From Corylus avellana (lineage: Eukaryota > Streptophyta > Magnoliopsida > Fagales > Betulaceae), in assembly GCF_901000735.1 (NCBI RefSeq), contig NC_081545.1, positions 29,665,513-29,729,512 on the forward strand: DNA of 64,000 nt, written 5' to 3'. Below the pieces are notes generated by a model, which saw only the letters and a list, made by a program, of their open reading frames with translations, searched no databases and was not told the DNA's origin. Shown piece by piece: positions 24,144 to 35,436 of the stretch. Each line of letters begins with the position of its first letter. Position 1 is the stretch's first letter. A program made the translations under genes and the position numbers.

Positions 24144-24487
24144 AGCTAAAGTCTACTTAACCTCTTCAAACTACCATTTTAATGACAATTTACCCATAAA
24201 TTACAAAAAACAATGACAATGTACCCCGAATTTTAACAAAATGATGAAATTACCCTTACTAAAATAAAAATAAAAATACTAAAAATTAGTTTTTTTTTTT
24301 CAAAATTTTAAGGGTATTTTTGTCTTATTAAAATTTTTATAAGAGTAATTTCGATCGTCATTTTGTTAGTATTAGAGGGTATATTGTCATTGTTTTAGTA
24401 GTTTGAGGGATAAATTGTCGTAATTGTTAATTTGGGAGGTAAATTGTCAATGAAGTGATAGTTTGAAGGGGTTAAGTAGACTTTATC
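24144..24487. mobile_element. MULE-type MITE, 344 bp
   Basis: Terminal inverted repeats of about 45 bp share AAAGTCTACTTAACC and continue through a diverged GGTAAATTGTCA block. A perfect 10 bp target-site duplication AAATAAAGAT flanks it (24134-24143 and 24488-24497). Duplications of 9-10 bp point to the Mutator superfamily. There is no coding capacity. Confidence 0.85.
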
Positions 24488-25086
24488 AAATAAAGATTCA
24501 TTATAAATTCTATTGTGCTTTTGAAAGTCATCTATGAGTATATGCTAGTAATCGATCACTATTGAATTTTGATTTCATGCCAAATGACTTTCTCTATTTT
24601 CTTTTTTTAAGACGTTTCGCATTCTCTTGCCTTTTTTAAAGGGCATTTTTAGGGGCCTTTTACAAAATAGGAGGTTTAAGGCAATTGCCAGTTGCCTAAG
24701 TTGTCTATACTACTAAGCCGACCCTGCAGGAGGTGAAACTCGAGCAAAATGCACACCCCATGAATCTAGATGCTGAATGTAACTTCTCTTTTTATAATTG
24801 AAAGATAACGGGTGGTTTATGATACGGCAAAAGAAAGACAATATATATTGTCTTGTTTGAGAGACATTGTCTCAATTAAAAATTTTAAAAAATATATTAT
24901 TAATTAGCTAGATTATATATAGTTTGAAGAAGATCGTTGACTTTTCCCAAATAATATTTATTATGACAATTGGAAGGGTTAAAAGTGTCGAAACCATCCT
25001 CTTCCAAATGTAGTAACAAAAGAAATAAACAAAATAGACCATTAAAAATTGATGAATTGAAGAAACCTTTTTGAAAGTACCCACAT
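24488..25086. other. Intergenic, no gene seen
   Basis: AT-rich, with no recognisable coding or repeat structure beyond short homopolymers. Confidence 0.5.
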
Positions 25087-25342
25087 ATTGAGATTTCCTA
25101 GAATTTTCTTTAAATTTGAGATTTTTAAATGCATAAATATCAACCGTTCATCTCATTTAAGCGTTTAAAATAAATCATGTTTCAGCATTTAATGATGAAG
25201 TTACCTTCAAAAAATTTAATAAGTTATATTTTCTCATTAAATGCTGAAATATAACTTATTTTAAATTCTTAGATAAAATAAACAGCTAAAATTTATAAAT
25301 TTAAAAATATAAAATTTTAAAAAAAATTTAAGAGATCTCAAT
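25087..25342. mobile_element. Hairpin MITE, ~255 bp
   Basis: The two halves are largely inverted copies: ATTGAGAT at the left pairs with ATCTCAAT at the right, and CAGCATTTAATGA near the centre pairs with TCATTAAATGCTG. The flanks TACCCACAT and TACCCACGT could be an 8-of-9 target-site duplication. Confidence 0.7.
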
Positions 25343-25465
25343 CCGAATACCCACGTACTACCCAAAGATCAAGATAATAGATGTCCAACATAGAAAGTCA
25401 AAGTAGCCATAATAATAAATGATGCTTTATGAGACGACATGGGCTAGGGCATGAATGCGTTATGG

Positions 25466-25560
25466 CATGCATGAAACCATGCATCCACATCATGCATGGT
25501 CAATTCAAATTATCAATAACCGATAAGATGGCCTTTCAACCGCATTCATGCATCATGCAT
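25466..25560. other. Cluster of five CATGCAT (RY) motifs
   Basis: CATGCAT occurs at 25466, 25478, 25491, 25547 and 25554, with more near 26546-26600. RY motifs are bound by B3 factors of the ABI3/FUS3 type. No gene that they could control is seen nearby. Confidence 0.5.
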
Positions 25561-26185
25561 CTCTTTCTCATTATGGAGAAAGGCTGAGTGAATGGTATCT
25601 CTCGTGGACTCGTCAACAGTATGAACTATTTTCATCTAGAATAGTTGATAATAGCAAATAACGAAAGCTTCATTGTAAATTATATTTGGTTGAAAATGCT
25701 ATCATGTTTGATTGGGCCCTGAAGGCTTGAAAAACCGATGGATCGGATCAACCGAATCTATAGAATGCTGATAAGCGCGTGAGAAAGACGCATAAAGAAG
25801 ACCTGCTAGCAAGTGACGTGTGTGTGAGTGGAAGAATCGTCAGAAAGTTGGGATGATCACTATATATATTATACAGAATTAGATGAAATTGATCAAGGAT
25901 TTTGCTTGGACAAGCTTTGGTTGACAGACCAGAACACACTTCTAAATGGGTTAGTGTTTGGTGCATCATGTCATATCACTTTGTTTCAAAGCAAACAATA
26001 TTATAGTTTGTGTCGGCATCAATGGTGTTCACACAAATGGCATGGGGCAGCTTATTTAATGATCATGTCAAAGCATATCCCACAAAATATTGTCTCAAGT
26101 TATGGCAGGACGACTTTTCTCGAAAGGGATATGTTGAACTTCATCATATGGATGATGAGGATATTTGTTAATTATTAGCTACTAA

Positions 26186-26532
26186 GAGCATTCCCAATGG
26201 AGGAGCCATATTTTTATGTAAAATAGTTCTTTAAAACTCACTTTTATCTAGTTTAGCTAAGCTATTTTTAAGTGTCTCCACATCCGATTATTATATTTCT
26301 AAAAAAAAGGTGAGAAAAGATTTGGGAAAAAGATAAAGCAGGAGAGAGAAACACTAAAAAATAAAATAGCTCCCTTAAAAAGTGTTGCTACATTTAACTT
26401 TTTTTTTTAGCTCTTCTAATCAAATATCTATTTTACATATATTTTTGGCTCATCTAATGTGGGAGGTTTTTTGAACATTTGAAGAGCTATTCTAGATAAA
26501 AGTAACATTTAGCTCTTCCATTGGGAATGCTC
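26186..26532. mobile_element. PIF/Harbinger (Tourist-like) MITE, 347 bp
   Basis: Terminal inverted repeats GAGCATTCCCAATGG are flanked by the 3 bp duplication TAA (26183-26185 and 26533-26535). There is no coding capacity. Confidence 0.85.
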
Positions 26533-26569
26533 TAATAATGGACTTCATGCATGCAGTGGTGAGACATGC

Positions 26570-27480
26570 ATGGATGTAATGCAAGCACACTTGACAAGCA
26601 TGCATGAAGGAGACTGGTCTTGGTTTTGGAGACCAGCCAGATCTGAGGCCTTAGTTAAAATATATTCTAGGCTTCTTGAAATAAAGTTAGGCCTTCATGA
26701 TAAGCCTATATGGACTGCTTCAAGGAAGGGCTGCCATATTAGCTTAAAAACTTGGCAGATTTTTAGAGAAAAGAAAGTGGAGACTGCTTGGTGGAAACTA
26801 GTGTGGTTTCCTCTAGCCATTCTTAAGCAAGCTTTTATCTTATGGCTTGCTATGCAGGATACGCTTCTTACATGGGATCGTTTGCTTAAATGGGAATATA
26901 AAGGTGATGTCAAGTGCCTTTTCTATCATAATCAAGCTGAAAGTAGAGAGCATTTATTCTTTGAATGCAGTTTTAGCTATCGAATTTGGAAGTTTTTCAT
27001 GCTTCGATGCAATGTGGATAACCCTTATGTAATATGGGATGAGGTTGTGTAGTTAGGAATCAGTAACTGGGGGAATAAAGCTCTCAAAGGTATCCTATGC
27101 CGCCTGGTGTTGGGTTCTATAATCTATAATCTTTGGTGCACAAGGAATGAGATCAAGCACTCTGGTCAGCCTAATACTAAAGAGACGCTTCTTAAAAAAA
27201 AAATTCTTTGGAAAGTGAGGGCTAGAATAGGAAGGGAAAATTTTCTAAGACTAGAGAGAATCTTGTCTTAATATCTTTATGGAATTTGCCTGAAGATTTG
27301 TTGATGCAACCTATTTATTACAGGCTGGTGTTGTGTGGTCTGTTTGTTGTCTCTATGATGCTCTATGTGAGAGTCGTCTTTGGTTTTGGGGGGTTTGATT
27401 TGTGGTATTGTTTTTGGTGGTTAATGCTAAATATTGTACCACAAATATTTCACAGGCGGACGTGACAGTGCCTATTAGCC
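26570..27480 (+). pseudogene. LINE 3' remnant with zf-RVT domain
   Basis: The open frame 26570-27052 and its continuation past a stop read as the C-terminus of a plant LINE ORF2: WTASRKGCHISLKTWQIFRE, then FPLAILKQAFILWLAMQD, then CLFYHNQAESREHLFFEC (zinc-binding pattern), then a tail with NLWCTRNEIKHSG. The reverse transcriptase core is absent. It lies directly downstream of the Harbinger-like MITE. Confidence 0.8.
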
Positions 27481-27574
27481 CTTTTGTTTTTTTTTAATGA
27501 CGACTGATTAACATTACCACATGAGTCTGGTGGGATGTCGAAAGTGGAATAAGAGGTATAGTATTTTGCTTTGT

Positions 27575-27725
27575 GTAATGTTATATACCACACCATTATC
27601 CTACTGTGTTGACCTGAAATTGCTAACCCACCATTATATCAGTACTTGTTAAAAAAAAAAAAAAAGTGATTTATTGCCAATGCCATGTCAACATAGTGAG
27701 ATAGTAATGTAGTATATCGCATTAC
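27575..27725. mobile_element. MITE-like inverted repeat, ~150 bp
   Basis: The arms start GTAATGTTATATACCACA and end, inverted, TGTAGTATATCGCATTAC, with an A run between them. There is no coding capacity. Confidence 0.6.
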
Positions 27726-29000
27726 TCTTACTCAATTTAAAAACTCACACCAATCAAAACCAAAAGAAGGAAGGGAATTAAATACTATATATAATTGTCT
27801 AAAAGTAGCCTAAATCTACTTTGCAAGAATTACATACATTAAATCTACTTTACAAAACTCACCTTCTTCGAGCTTTGAGGGTAAACAGCGCAAGGCCTCT
27901 CGAGCATGACTGTGAACACGCTAGGATCGGTGATCAAGTACGTCATCTGTGCCAAGTGGGGTGACTTTTGATTGGGCTTAAGTGGAAAAAATTGGATAGA
28001 ATGTTGGCCAAAACACAATTCTTTAATTGTCAAAGCTAAATGCTTAAAATTCTTGTCTGTTACATTACCAAAACTTAGAGGGATATAAGACAATTTTCTT
28101 AATATTTATTGTAATGTTGCATCTGACTAAATCCTATGATCCATATCGGTAATAGTTATTTAACTCTACACTTGAAAAACATCCTACGATCCAAAGTACA
28201 TCATCACTAGATTATATAACCTTAGCCATCCAAAAATTAAGAGTAATTTTTCATTAGTTGATGTGACTGTTTTAAGTAGCTTTTTATGTAAATCACTTTT
28301 GTTTTTTTTTTAAAAAAAAACAACTTAAAATATGTTATATCAACCAATATAAAATAGGTACGATAAATGAGTGTGAAAAATAGTATTATTAAAAAGTTCA
28401 AAAAATAATAATTATGATTTGATCACTCCTATGCTAACATGCTTAAAGACAAGTACCAGGTAGCTCTTAAAGCCCAAAAACTGTAGTAGTCCATACACTT
28501 TGTCGGGCGACCCTGGAGGGAGCCCACATATATCAATATGGCTCTCTAATTTGATGGGCCCAAGCCCAAAGTAGGAAATCAAGACATGGCCGAAATGGTT
28601 TTAGAACATTATTGAATTTCCTAGGCTATCCATCAAACATCTACTCCAAGAATACCTTTTTGAACTTCCTTGATCAATCATTCATTTTTCAGATAGGGTA
28701 TAACTGTGTAAGGAATGATTATGTGGAATCTTATAACCACCATTCCGACCCTAACCAGAGCAAGATTTCATTTTTTTTTTCCCCCATTTCTACATTTTTT
28801 CAGCAGGAATAAAAAGGATTGCACACCAATTGTTTGTAAAAATGTTTCTGTGGTGCTTTGAGCAGAGAGATTGTCTTCCATTTATACTATGATAATGATT
28901 ACAAACGGAAGATGACATTTACAGTAAGATGATCTGAAGGTAAGTTTACAAGCTATTCCTTATCTGTTTTGTTTTGAATTGGTTTGATCTTTGTCAAAAT
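27726..29000. other. Intergenic with one unassigned exon-like patch
   Basis: On the minus strand 27860-28000 reads MTYLITDPSVFTVMLERP followed by CAVYPQSSKK and a donor-like GTGAG. The base composition is gene-like, but I recognise no family. The rest is AT-rich without genes. Confidence 0.35.
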
Positions 29001-29019
29001 TAGCCTTATCCCATGATTT

Positions 29020-29300
29020 TTGATTTTTCTGGTTCAACAGTATCATCTGATCCAATAAACAAAAGGGAGCCCAATCTTTGATAAATATTCTCAACTAAAT
29101 CTTTCAATGCGTCAGTGAGTAGTGTATTTAATTCTAACTTGCTGAGAAGTTCAATAAATAAATTCGACTTCCAAAACAACTGAATCTGAACTGATTGCAT
29201 ATTGTAAGAGATGCAGAGCAAAAACTTACTGTTGATTGATCCCCCCCCTGATTGCAGAGCAAGAGCAAGTCTCCTATGCATCATCCTGTGCACCCTGAAG
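29020..29300 (-). other. Possible 3' UTR exon of the PILS2-like gene
   Basis: A TTTTACTTCAG acceptor-like site precedes GGTGCACAGGATGATGC. The sequence has no long conserved frame. It could be a spliced 3' UTR exon or chance. Confidence 0.35.
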
Positions 29301-29374
29301 TAAAATTTCGAAGATTTATTAGATCTTAAGACATGTATCTGCAGAAGATATATAGACAGCGCAGAACAGACCTT

Positions 29375-30733
29375 TTAGATAAAAGAAAGGATCACGTTGA
29401 AGTACACAATTATATACACTGTAAGGGAGAACAGAGCAAACACATGCTGCCAGAAGAGGAGTGCCGATGCCTCATTCACTGCATAACCCCTCAAGCTTGC
29501 GATTGCCCCCAACAAGATGGCGCTTGGTGTTGTGTATTGCAACAAAAGCACGAACCGGTACATTTGATCCCCAGAGACCAAAAAATTAAACTTATCGGCC
29601 GTTATGACGACACCAATTCCAAGCAAAGGAAGTATTAAGAGCCTTGCTACAATGATGCCAATGGTGGTTCGAATTCCTAAACTAGATTCATTGGGACCCT
29701 CAGCAAGCATTCCTCCAAGAACAAGCATAGTTGAAGGCACCATTGCATCGGCCATAAAATCTAAACTGTCCGTGATAAAAGAAACTACAGAGTCATCATC
29801 AAAAACAAAAGATTTAATCGCAGGAACAAGTCCTATAATAATAGCTAATGCCGAAGCAGTTATTGGTGGCTGAAGAATGTGGCGATATGGAGTTTTCCCA
29901 GCAACAATTCTGATTTTTCTAACCATCCTAGGCTCTGCCAAACACGTTCGACCTTCCTGCACTGAATCAAGATCCGGAAAAGTAGTTCTTGAGATGCTGG
30001 AGATGCTATGGAAAAGCCTTGCAATAAAGGGTGTCTTGCAATTCTCTGTTTCCTTCTCCTCGAGCCCTGGCCATTCAGCTTCAACAAGAAGCGGCACGCT
30101 GAGATTATCAGTGGGTGTTTCCTCAATCTCGATCTCAGTGGGTATTTCCTCAATCTCAGCTCCTTCTTCAACAATCTCAGAATTCTCCAATGGCGGCTCC
30201 ATCATATGGTAAACGAGAGTGCAGCCAAGAATAACAGCAACCCATTGGGAAAAGGATACATACGCCACACCAGTCGATGAACAATCGTCACCAAATGGGT
30301 TATCAGAGCTGTCGCAAACTGCTGAAACAATTGCAAGGGCGAGATTGCCCGTGTTTCCAAATGCTGTCATGATAATGGTGAGGCGAAAGTATTCGGGCGG
30401 CGGGCGGCAGATTACTGCCACCAACAGACCCAATACGCAGCCAATAGCAGTGCTTAGAACCACGTTTACGGGAATGAACCACCAATGAATGAAATTGGTG
30501 AGACTAATGCATGAACCAAGGTCAATGAAGATCAAGCAGGGCAAGAACAGAGCAAAAACAAGCCTGCTGAGGATCTTGAATGTCTCTTTCGGGACAACTT
30601 GGAATTTCCGGTGGGCAAGAATTAGACCCATGACAGCCATAGAGAGTAGTTTCAACTGAGGCAGTATTGCATTTAGAACATTTTCAGCTTCAGATTTCAT
30701 GGTTCCATGGAATGAAGCGTGGGAGAACTCCAT
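29375..30733 (-). CDS. PILS2: PIN-LIKES auxin carrier, PILS2 type
   Basis: Complete single-exon frame of 452 residues, close to PILS2 of Arabidopsis. PILS proteins sit in the ER membrane and reduce nuclear auxin signalling by moving auxin into the ER. The layout is typical: hydrophobic N-terminal half (about 20-178) with RPPPEYFRLTIIMTAFGNTG at 110-129, a hydrophilic loop (180-285) with a repeated acidic EIEE(I/T)PT motif and LLVEAEWPG, and a hydrophobic C-terminal half with LQPPITASALA, MVPSTMLVLGGM, LLLQYTTPSAILLGA and ASLRGYA. The first ATG (30733) is used; Met12 is an alternative. Downstream, an A|GTCTGT donor just past the stop and a TACTTCAG acceptor at about 29294 suggest a 3' UTR intron. 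Confidence 0.92.
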   Translation of the reverse strand: MEFSHASFHGTMKSEAENVLNAILPQLKLLSMAVMGLILAHRKFQVVPKETFKILSRLVFALFLPCLIFIDLGSCISLTNFIHWWFIPVNVVLSTAIGCVLGLLVAVICRPPPEYFRLTIIMTAFGNTGNLALAIVSAVCDSSDNPFGDDCSSTGVAYVSFSQWVAVILGCTLVYHMMEPPLENSEIVEEGAEIEEIPTEIEIEETPTDNLSVPLLVEAEWPGLEEKETENCKTPFIARLFHSISSISRTTFPDLDSVQEGRTCLAEPRMVRKIRIVAGKTPYRHILQPPITASALAIIIGLVPAIKSFVFDDDSVVSFITDSLDFMADAMVPSTMLVLGGMLAEGPNESSLGIRTTIGIIVARLLILPLLGIGVVITADKFNFLVSGDQMYRFVLLLQYTTPSAILLGAIASLRGYAVNEASALLFWQHVFALFSLTVYIIVYFNVILSFI

Positions 30734-31716
30734 TCCTTATGCTTGATCCGAATCCCGGGAGACTCCTTCAAGGTTTCTCACACCTCTAAATTCGAAAAAC
30801 CATGAAATCTGATGGGGTTGACAAATGCAAGAGCATGGATCGAAATCCTGCTATGCGGTTTCAAAGAGTAGACTTGGGAGTTGGGAAAGAGAAAGTGCAG
30901 ATTTTTCACACTTGGGAAATCTAGAAAAGTTTGGAAGCGCAAGTGATCCATGCGAAAGTTTGGTAACTTTCTGGTGTTGATTGCATGATGTGTGCTGGAA
31001 GTAAATTATACAAATATCTTCATTTTTTAATTATTTCTGAGTATATTATTCAACTATCATTGAGCTCCAATCAAAATCTGTCTTAAAACATTACTCTTAG
31101 CTGATGAGTTGTTGTGGTGTTCCTTGTCATCATAAAGAGATTTTGTTGACATGGGTGACTTGACCATCAAATCTGTTGTGGTCCAATCAATTACTTCTTC
31201 TAACCCACTTTCACTCTCGTTTTGGTTTGATTTAATTTCAAGTTTTACATGAGAAAGAAAAACAAAATTAAATCTGAACCAAATTCTTTCAACAAATCCA
31301 AGTGCAAATGTGTGAAAGTTTAATATTGGCGGCATTTGGGTGTTGAAGGATTTCTTTCCTTTAAACAAAAGTATAGATAATGTTGATAGGAATTTGAATC
31401 TCCTATAATTTCCTGTTCAAAGGGTAGCGATAGGAAAAATTGTAGAGCAAATTACTCCGATGGGGTCTCCTTTTTAGGCAAGAGAGCCCCTACTACAACC
31501 CCTTTAAAAGCTCCCAATCCAAGTCAAGGACAGGAGAAATTTCAAGATCATCAATTGCAAAGGTATCGAATCCTTAAATTGAGCCCATATATTTATGCTG
31601 AAATTAATTAATATAGATTCACCTTCTTTATATTTGATGGAAAAATTAAAATTAAAACACCCAAACTTGACCCGAATTGAACCCCGATTGTGATCCATAA
31701 CATGTTTGAATTGTTA
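30734..31716. other. PILS2-like upstream region and intergenic DNA
   Basis: The leader of the PILS2-like gene probably lies within 30734-30970, with a weak TATA-like TATAATTT near 31005 (minus strand). An open frame at 31057-31368 (-) has no ATG at its head and matches nothing I know. Confidence 0.4.
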
Positions 31717-31735
31717 ACAATATGAACCAACCAAA

Positions 31736-32423
31736 GTCTAGAGAGAGAGGCTCTGCCTTTTCTCTAGAACTCTCTTCCTCCAGGCAACACTAAAGAAGTA
31801 ATCATAGAGGAAGATATAGATCTAGATCTATATCTTCCTTTTTCCCCCTTCCCTGGTAGTCGCCCTTGGTGTCTTCTTTGTGATTTTCTCTAGTCTCTGT
31901 TTCTGTCAGGTTTGCTTTAGATCTAGATATAGATCTAGTTTCTTCAACCTTAGACCTAATCGTCTTCATCAGCCAAGTCGTGTCTTCTTGAGGATGTCTA
32001 CGATGTCGTGCTCCTCCGTTGTTGCTTGTAGGGATTTTTTGTCTTCAGGGCGAGGAGGAGTAGATCTGTGTGAGGTTATCTCTCACAGCTGAATTTTTAG
32101 TTTTTTTAGTTTTTTTGTTGTTTTGATTTTTTTTTTTTTTTTTGAATTTGAATTTGGGCTAATTATGTCTTAAATCTGGTATGCAGATTGTTCCTTAACT
32201 ATAACTGTACATGAGTTAGCGAAACCTTGAAGTCATATATATGTACTTGATTATAATATTTGTATGATTGTATTTATGACTTTGTAACTTCATAAATTTT
32301 TTTAGCAATGATTTTTCAAAACTTTATATTCTATTTTTTAAGAATTTTATGCTCTTAATATTTCATTAATGAAATTTAGATATTTATGTTGTTAAAAAAT
32401 AAAAAAATAAAACAAAACAAAAA
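31736..32423 (+). mobile_element. Non-autonomous polyadenylated retroelement, 688 bp
   Basis: A 19 bp target-site duplication (ACAATATGAACCAACCAAA, one mismatch) flanks it at 31717-31735 and 32424-32442. It starts in TCTAGAGAGAGAG, much like the element at 7026-8173, and ends in an A-rich tail. It contains the palindrome AGATATAGATCTAGATCTAT near 31818. No reverse transcriptase was seen. The repeat shared with the second contig begins inside it at 32031. Confidence 0.85.
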
Positions 32424-32442
32424 ACAATATGGACCAACCAAA

Positions 32443-33682
32443 ACGGTTGACATATTTGTCTGCTGTACTTGGTCAGAAATATGTAGTATTGATTTGGCTT
32501 AGATCTCAATAATTAGCTGCCAAATTGACTGGCAACCGAATGATCAACCCTAGGGCCCACCAAGTTATACATTTGTGATTTGTGCACCTAATCTTCTAAA
32601 CCTAACTGTCCTCGTTGGACCCGCCCCGCGTGTCGAATGTCTTTTGACTCTTTTGTTGGTAGAAAATAATGAAGGGCGGTGCTCATGATGAATCTTATTA
32701 GGATTAATCACCATCGTCCGTTCAGATTAATCAAGTAGTGGTAACTCATTTATAACGTTACACCACTTAATAATTTCTCATTAGATCAATATTTTACTCA
32801 AATTACCATTAAATATACTCACATTCAAATGCCAATCATCTGTTCTAAATATCAAGATAATCAAATATTACAACTGTCTCATCAAGTCAATATACAGAGC
32901 CTATTTTTTATGAAAAGATTCTCTCCATTTCAAATATTACAACAAATTATATCGAGAGCTCACACCAACACATTTTTGTCTTCACATGTTTCGCACGTTC
33001 TTCTCAGGCACTGGTGCACGTGCATGCACACAACGAAATATATTCCATGACTAATTAGGATGTGGAATTCTAAAAGCATTAGCCTAATTGCAAAATGAAC
33101 ATTTTTTTGAGGAAATATTAGCGAATTGTTAAATCATCACTTATTCAGTTATCTTAAAAGTTTAAACTGATAAGAATAAGTAAATTTAATCACTTAACTA
33201 TTATTTTAACACTTCCCTTAACGTGTGAGCTCAAACTCCCTTTAATCATGCCTAAGCTGACCGACAACAAAGTCATTCAAAATTGAGATGCGAAGCTTTC
33301 TTGGTTTCCCTCTTTTACACTGCGCTCTCAAAATCAAAGGTAAAGAGTCAATGTGCGGGTGCGGCGCCATGTTTCGCACAAATTAAGGACGAATACCCCT
33401 CTTTTAGAAGAGGAAAAAAGGGCAGCTATAAAACCCAACATCCAAATCTTGGATGGAAGAAAAATCCAAGTCGTGTAAGAGTAAAGCAAAGCAATCCGAT
33501 GAGTGTTCCGTCAGCAATGAGAAATCAACACCAATTTTTTGACAAGGCTTTTTTATGCCTATTGTGGTCTAGACTCTAGACTGTTATTATTTGAGAGTTG
33601 ACATAAACTAATTAGCTGACTAATTGTGGCTCAAGCACTATAAAAACAAAAACAAACAAACAAAAAAAAGAAGAAGGTCCAA
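32443..33682. other. Intergenic, no gene confirmed
   Basis: A 98-codon open frame at 33283-33579 is basic and matches no family; its copy at 45530 adds no selection evidence because the copies are nearly identical. A common plant repeat (GTTAAATCATCACTTAT to TTTTAACACTTCCC) lies at about 33128-33222, and a relative at 35640-35880. Confidence 0.5.
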
Positions 33683-33995
33683 TTAGTGACGTATATAAAA
33701 ACATCACTAACTTGTGACATTTTATTGTTCAAACGATGTTATTCATAAAATAGTGATGTTTGAATCGTATACTATTCACACATCACTATTGGGCGACTTT
33801 TGAACAGTGTTACGATTCACTCGTCATTATTAGGGGATGTTTGAACAATATTACTATTCATGTATTACTATTAGGCAACATTTGAACAATGTTATTATTC
33901 GCGCATTACTATTAGGCGACATTTGAACAGTAATAATATTACTATTCACACGTCAAAAGGTGTCGTTTGAATATTGTGTTACTATTCAAATGATT
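33683..33995. repeat. Degenerate ~41 bp repeat array
   Basis: Repeated blocks of TTGAACAATATTACTATTC and TATTAGGCGACATTTGAACA occur about every 41 bp, partly in inverted order at the left end. It looks like the subterminal repeats of a DNA transposon or a decayed minisatellite. Its copy is at about 45930-46243. Confidence 0.65.
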
Positions 33996-34050
33996 CTAAG
34001 TAATTTTTGAAAATATTAGCGCTTAAAATTTGCATTTACAACAACCACAC

Positions 34051-35436
34051 CGGTGGCGGAGCCAGAACTTTTGTTCATAGGAGGCAAAATATAACTAATG
34101 GAAAAAAAAAAAAAAAATTATCAATTTTAATTATATATTTCAATAGTAAGTGATTGAGTTCAATCTAATTAGGGGGTAGTATGAGAAATTTCAAAATTTA
34201 TTTACGGGATGGAATGTCTTGCAGTTAAAACTCATTGTACATTAATGAATTACCTCTTTCCATCTGAATCAATAAATTAAATCTATTAATGGCTTCAAGA
34301 CCATCAAAATATCATCTTATGAGTTAGAGTTTCTAGATGCACAATGATCATCCATTTTTAATCCAATATGCATGCTGAAATGAATATTTTTTTTTAAAAA
34401 AAGAGTTGTTTCCGGATAACGTCTAAAAAATCAATTTTGCTTAATTTACTTTGATGGAGATAGAGATTATCCAAAAAATTTAATTATATAATGCAAAGGC
34501 TATTTCTGCAAATATGTTTTAAACACTTTAAAGTTTAAACTCTGTATATCCAACAATTAACTAGGGAGTAACTTTAATTAATTATGATGCCACATTTATC
34601 CATCTTCGAAAGATTAAAAAAAAAAAAAAAAAACTATGAGTGATTCAATTTAATTTAATTTTTTTTTAATGCCAAATTTTGAATTATGATATGTATGGTA
34701 GTGTTTTATTTATTTTTGACATGTCAGCACAAGAGGGAAGATGGAGATTCGAACTAATAAACTCCACTTTATTAAACGTGATTCTAGCCGATTGAATTAC
34801 CTCTTGGAGACTATATGGTAGTGTTGTTGTGGAAGATTTGGCTTTCATTTTTTTATTTTTTATTTTGTAAAGTTTGGCTTCCATTTCCTAAATAAAGACT
34901 AGCCACAAATAAGTCTTGTGGCTTGTGCATTGTAATTAATTGTGATATCTTGTGAATTGTAAGCAATGTCTCGTCACTTAAAAAATATCTTGATGACTTT
35001 AAACATCTCAAACACACTCTTACTTCTTCGTTCTTTTTATGTTTTTTTTTTGGGCCATTCCATCTTTTCTGTGCTTGAAGTCGAAGAATGAAGTTTCTCT
35101 TTATTTGTTCTAGATCGATTTTTTTTCTTCTTCTTTTCTGAGCTAGTTCTTGAAAGACTTGAAGGCTGATCTTCCTTCTTTGTTCAATTGTTCATCTAAG
35201 TTATAATTTACTAAGGGCTCTAAAGAGTGAAAATTGAAACAGTAGCAACGAATTTACTGGTTTAACGTCAATAGCTCCTAGAAGGAGTTCTACTAAGGGT
35301 GCCCCCTGAATTAGTGGTAGAGAGTTTTGAGGGTGGGCAAGTTCAGGGCAAACAAAAAAATTTCACTGGTAAAAGAAGGCTTTTTTTGGGGGGGAGGGGC
35401 ATGTGCCCCTTCTCGACCCTGCTGGCTCCGCCAATG
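34051..35436. mobile_element. hAT-like element with CGGTGGCGGAGCCAG ends
   Basis: The left end CGGTGGCGGAGCCAG is mirrored by CTGGCTCCGCCAATG at the right. CCACAC lies on both outer sides, a partial target-site duplication. No transposase was recognised. A SINE is nested at 34706-34813. The ends match those of the small element at 50639-50949, so the two form one family. Confidence 0.7.
34706..34813 (-). mobile_element. tRNA-derived SINE nested in the hAT-like element
   Basis: The minus strand reads CTCCAAGAGGTAATTCAATC (box A-like), TAGTTCGAATCTCC (box B) and an A-rich end. The 12 bp target-site duplication TATGGTAGTGTT is perfect (34694-34705 and 34814-34825). It is 108 bp, as at 699. Confidence 0.85.

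Noticed and set aside
25828..26178. 116-codon plus-strand frame
   Set aside because: No recognised domain, no promoter or exon partners; its end abuts a MITE insertion.
33283..33579. 98-codon frame repeated at 45530-45826
   Set aside because: Perfect copy identity comes from the contig overlap, not selection. No homology, no promoter or neighbour support.
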